Part shown: positions 62,821 through 64,000 of the stretch, piece after piece
Position numbering within the stretch: position 1 is the first letter of the stretch
Layout: every line of letters begins with the position of its first letter
Source of the DNA: Ichthyophis bannanicus
Taxonomy: Eukaryota > Chordata > Amphibia > Gymnophiona > Ichthyophiidae
Length of the DNA stretch: 64,000 nt
Direction: 5' to 3'
NCBI GenBank assembly: GCA_033557465.1
Contig: CM066033.1
Location: 384,469,289 to 384,533,288, forward strand
Made by a program: the position numbers and the translations under genes
The notes under the pieces: model-generated
The model's input: the letters and a program-made list of their open reading frames with translations, nothing else
The model's database searches: none
Told to the model about the DNA's origin: nothing

Positions 62821-64000
62821 ATTTTATTTATTTATTTATTTATTTGGCATACATTTATACACCGCTCCTTCCAGCGATCAGAAGCGGTCCATCATTGTAC
62901 AAGACAGGGGGAGGGGACAAGAGAAGGGAAGGATAAACAACGAGATGATTACAGTTATACAATTGATTTGCAAATAAATTACTGTTTAAACACCAGTATG
63001 AATTACAGATTGTTGTACCAGACATGGGAGAGGGGACAAGATAAGGGGGTGATTAACAAACAACGGCACAATTACAGTTATACATATCATTGGCATAAAT
63101 TACAGTTTGAACACCAGTGTAAATATACAACAGAGTCGCCATATATAAAGGCATGATAGGAGAAATTATATACATATCGACATTTTGATCATCATGGAAG
63201 TGGACATCAAATGAGCATTAAGTTCATATGAGGCTTAGGCTTTTGAGGTAGGTGGGCCGCATGGGAGGGGATAGTTGGAGCCGGCTATGTGATGCCGTAG
63301 TGTATTTGGAATAGGTGTGTTTTAAGCTCTTTTCTGAAGACCTGTAAGTCCTTGATCTGACGTAGCTCGTGTGGCATCTGGTTCCAGAGCATGGGTGCTG
63401 AGTAGGTGAATGCCCGGTTGCTGGTCCGTTCTTTCACTAACCTTATGCTGCTGGGTACGCAGAGTGTGTTCAGGTTAGCAGTCCGTCGGCGTCTGTTGGC
63501 AGGTTGAGTGGTGATAAGGTTATCGAGAAAGGAGGGAGATATTTTGTGGATAATTTTAAATGTAGATATCAGCATTTTGTAGATTATCCTTGCAGGTATG
63601 GGGAGCCAGTGGAGTTCTATAAGAACTGGAGTGATGTGGTCTGACAAGTTCTTATTCATGATAATTCTGGCTGATACATTTTGCGCCATTTGTAGGATGT
63701 TTAGTGTTTCTTTCGGTAGACCTTGCAGGATAGCGTTACAGTAATCCAGGTGAGGAATGATGAGTGCCTGTGCTACTGTTCTAAAGTCCGAGTGGTCAAT
63801 GATGCAGCGTATGGGTTGTAGAACTCTTAGTTTGTGAAAAATTGCTCTGTTAGTTATCCGGAGGTGTTTGTCCATCTTTAAGTTAGCATCGATTAGTAAC
63901 CCTAGGTATTTGATCTCATTTTTGGAGAGATAGGTGTTTCCGTTCAGGGTGATAGATGCAGGAGGTTTGAAATCTTGTTTTCCTGATATGAACATCACTT
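62821..64000 (-). mobile_element. L2-group LINE, minus strand, continues beyond the window
   Basis: Its 3' tail, (AAAT)n with a 'GGCATACATTTATACACCGC' hairpin, starts at 62821 inside the RT of the plus-strand LINE. The 3' UTR occupies about 62845-63284, with two partly repeated blocks (GACAAGAGAAGGG... at 62918 and GACAAGATAAGGG... at 63037). The ORF2 end is intact. It is the youngest LINE in the window, judging by its open frame and clean tail. Confidence 0.8.
63285..64000 (-). CDS. L2-group LINE ORF2, C-terminal part, open to the window edge
   Basis: About 237 codons with no stop before 63285-63287. It holds the post-RT blocks: E-I-K-Y-L-G-L-L-I-D-A-N-L-K-M, P-H-L-D-Y-C-N-A-I-L-Q-G-L-P, S-D-H-I-T-P-V-L-I-E-L-H-W-L-P-I, then F-T-Y-S-A-P-M-L-W-N-Q-M-P and K-T-H-L-F-Q-I-H-Y. 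The RT catalytic part lies beyond 64000. It shows the consensus end for the truncated copies at 11205, 28326 and 43941. Possibly from an active copy. Confidence 0.8.
   Translation of the reverse strand, partial: VMFISGKQDFKPPASITLNGNTYLSKNEIKYLGLLIDANLKMDKHLRITNRAIFHKLRVLQPIRCIIDHSDFRTVAQALIIPHLDYCNAILQGLPKETLNILQMAQNVSARIIMNKNLSDHITPVLIELHWLPIPARIIYKMLISTFKIIHKISPSFLDNLITTQPANRRRRTANLNTLCVPSSIRLVKERTSNRAFTYSAPMLWNQMPHELRQIKDLQVFRKELKTHLFQIHYGIT

Overview
The window looks like ordinary transposon-packed nuclear DNA of a vertebrate, most likely an amphibian (a caecilian is my best guess; salamander or lungfish are alternatives). The reasons are the mix of element classes: CR1, L2-group, RTE-like and L1 LINEs, DIRS and Ngaro tyrosine-recombinase retroelements, Penelope-like elements (PLEs), mariner, hAT-type MITEs and tRNA-headed MIR-like SINEs. 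No intact host gene was found. The only host-gene candidate is a pair of exon-like segments near 30.3-30.7 kb. No endogenous retrovirus, CRISPR or bacterial feature is present.

Layout. 0-8.7 kb: one long minus-strand L2-type LINE, cut open by four later insertions, the largest being a 3.9-kb DNA transposon with 32-bp terminal inverted repeats. 8.7-15.1 kb: MITE and SINE pieces, a DIRS recombinase remnant, an L2-group tail, a decayed mariner, a CR1 and a Penelope remnant, all coding elements on the minus strand. 15.6-17.2 kb: an ORF1-only L1 relative ('half-L1') between target-site duplications. 17.5-23 kb: a decayed Ngaro element with gag, RT, RNase H, tyrosine recombinase and an SGNH-like region. 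23-25.5 kb: T-rich non-coding DNA ending in a hammerhead-like motif. 25.7-29.5 kb: CR1, RTE-like and L2-group fragments. 29.5-33.9 kb: mostly unassigned DNA with a hAT MITE and a SINE. 33.9-38.4 kb: a Penelope 3' end with a textbook hammerhead motif, then a second T-rich unit split by an intact half-L1, then CR1. 38.4-42.3 kb: half-L1, CR1 and MITE fragments. 42.9-48.2 kb: a decayed DIRS element with an L2-group insertion, abutting a 280-bp palindrome. 50.2-50.8 kb: a third T-rich hammerhead unit. 50.9-60.9 kb: a full-length L1 split by a Penelope element. 61.2-64 kb: an L2-group LINE broken in its RT by a younger relative on the opposite strand.

How the pieces relate. Clean target-site duplications let the order of insertions be read. 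The half-L1 elements have no RT and would depend on L1 ORF2 protein. The hammerhead-like motifs (seven) lie at the ends of Penelope copies and of the T-rich units. The T-rich units share one architecture: hammerhead, short spacer, AATAAAG. They may be a non-autonomous family tied to the Penelope machinery; this and the half-L1 family are the most unusual content seen.
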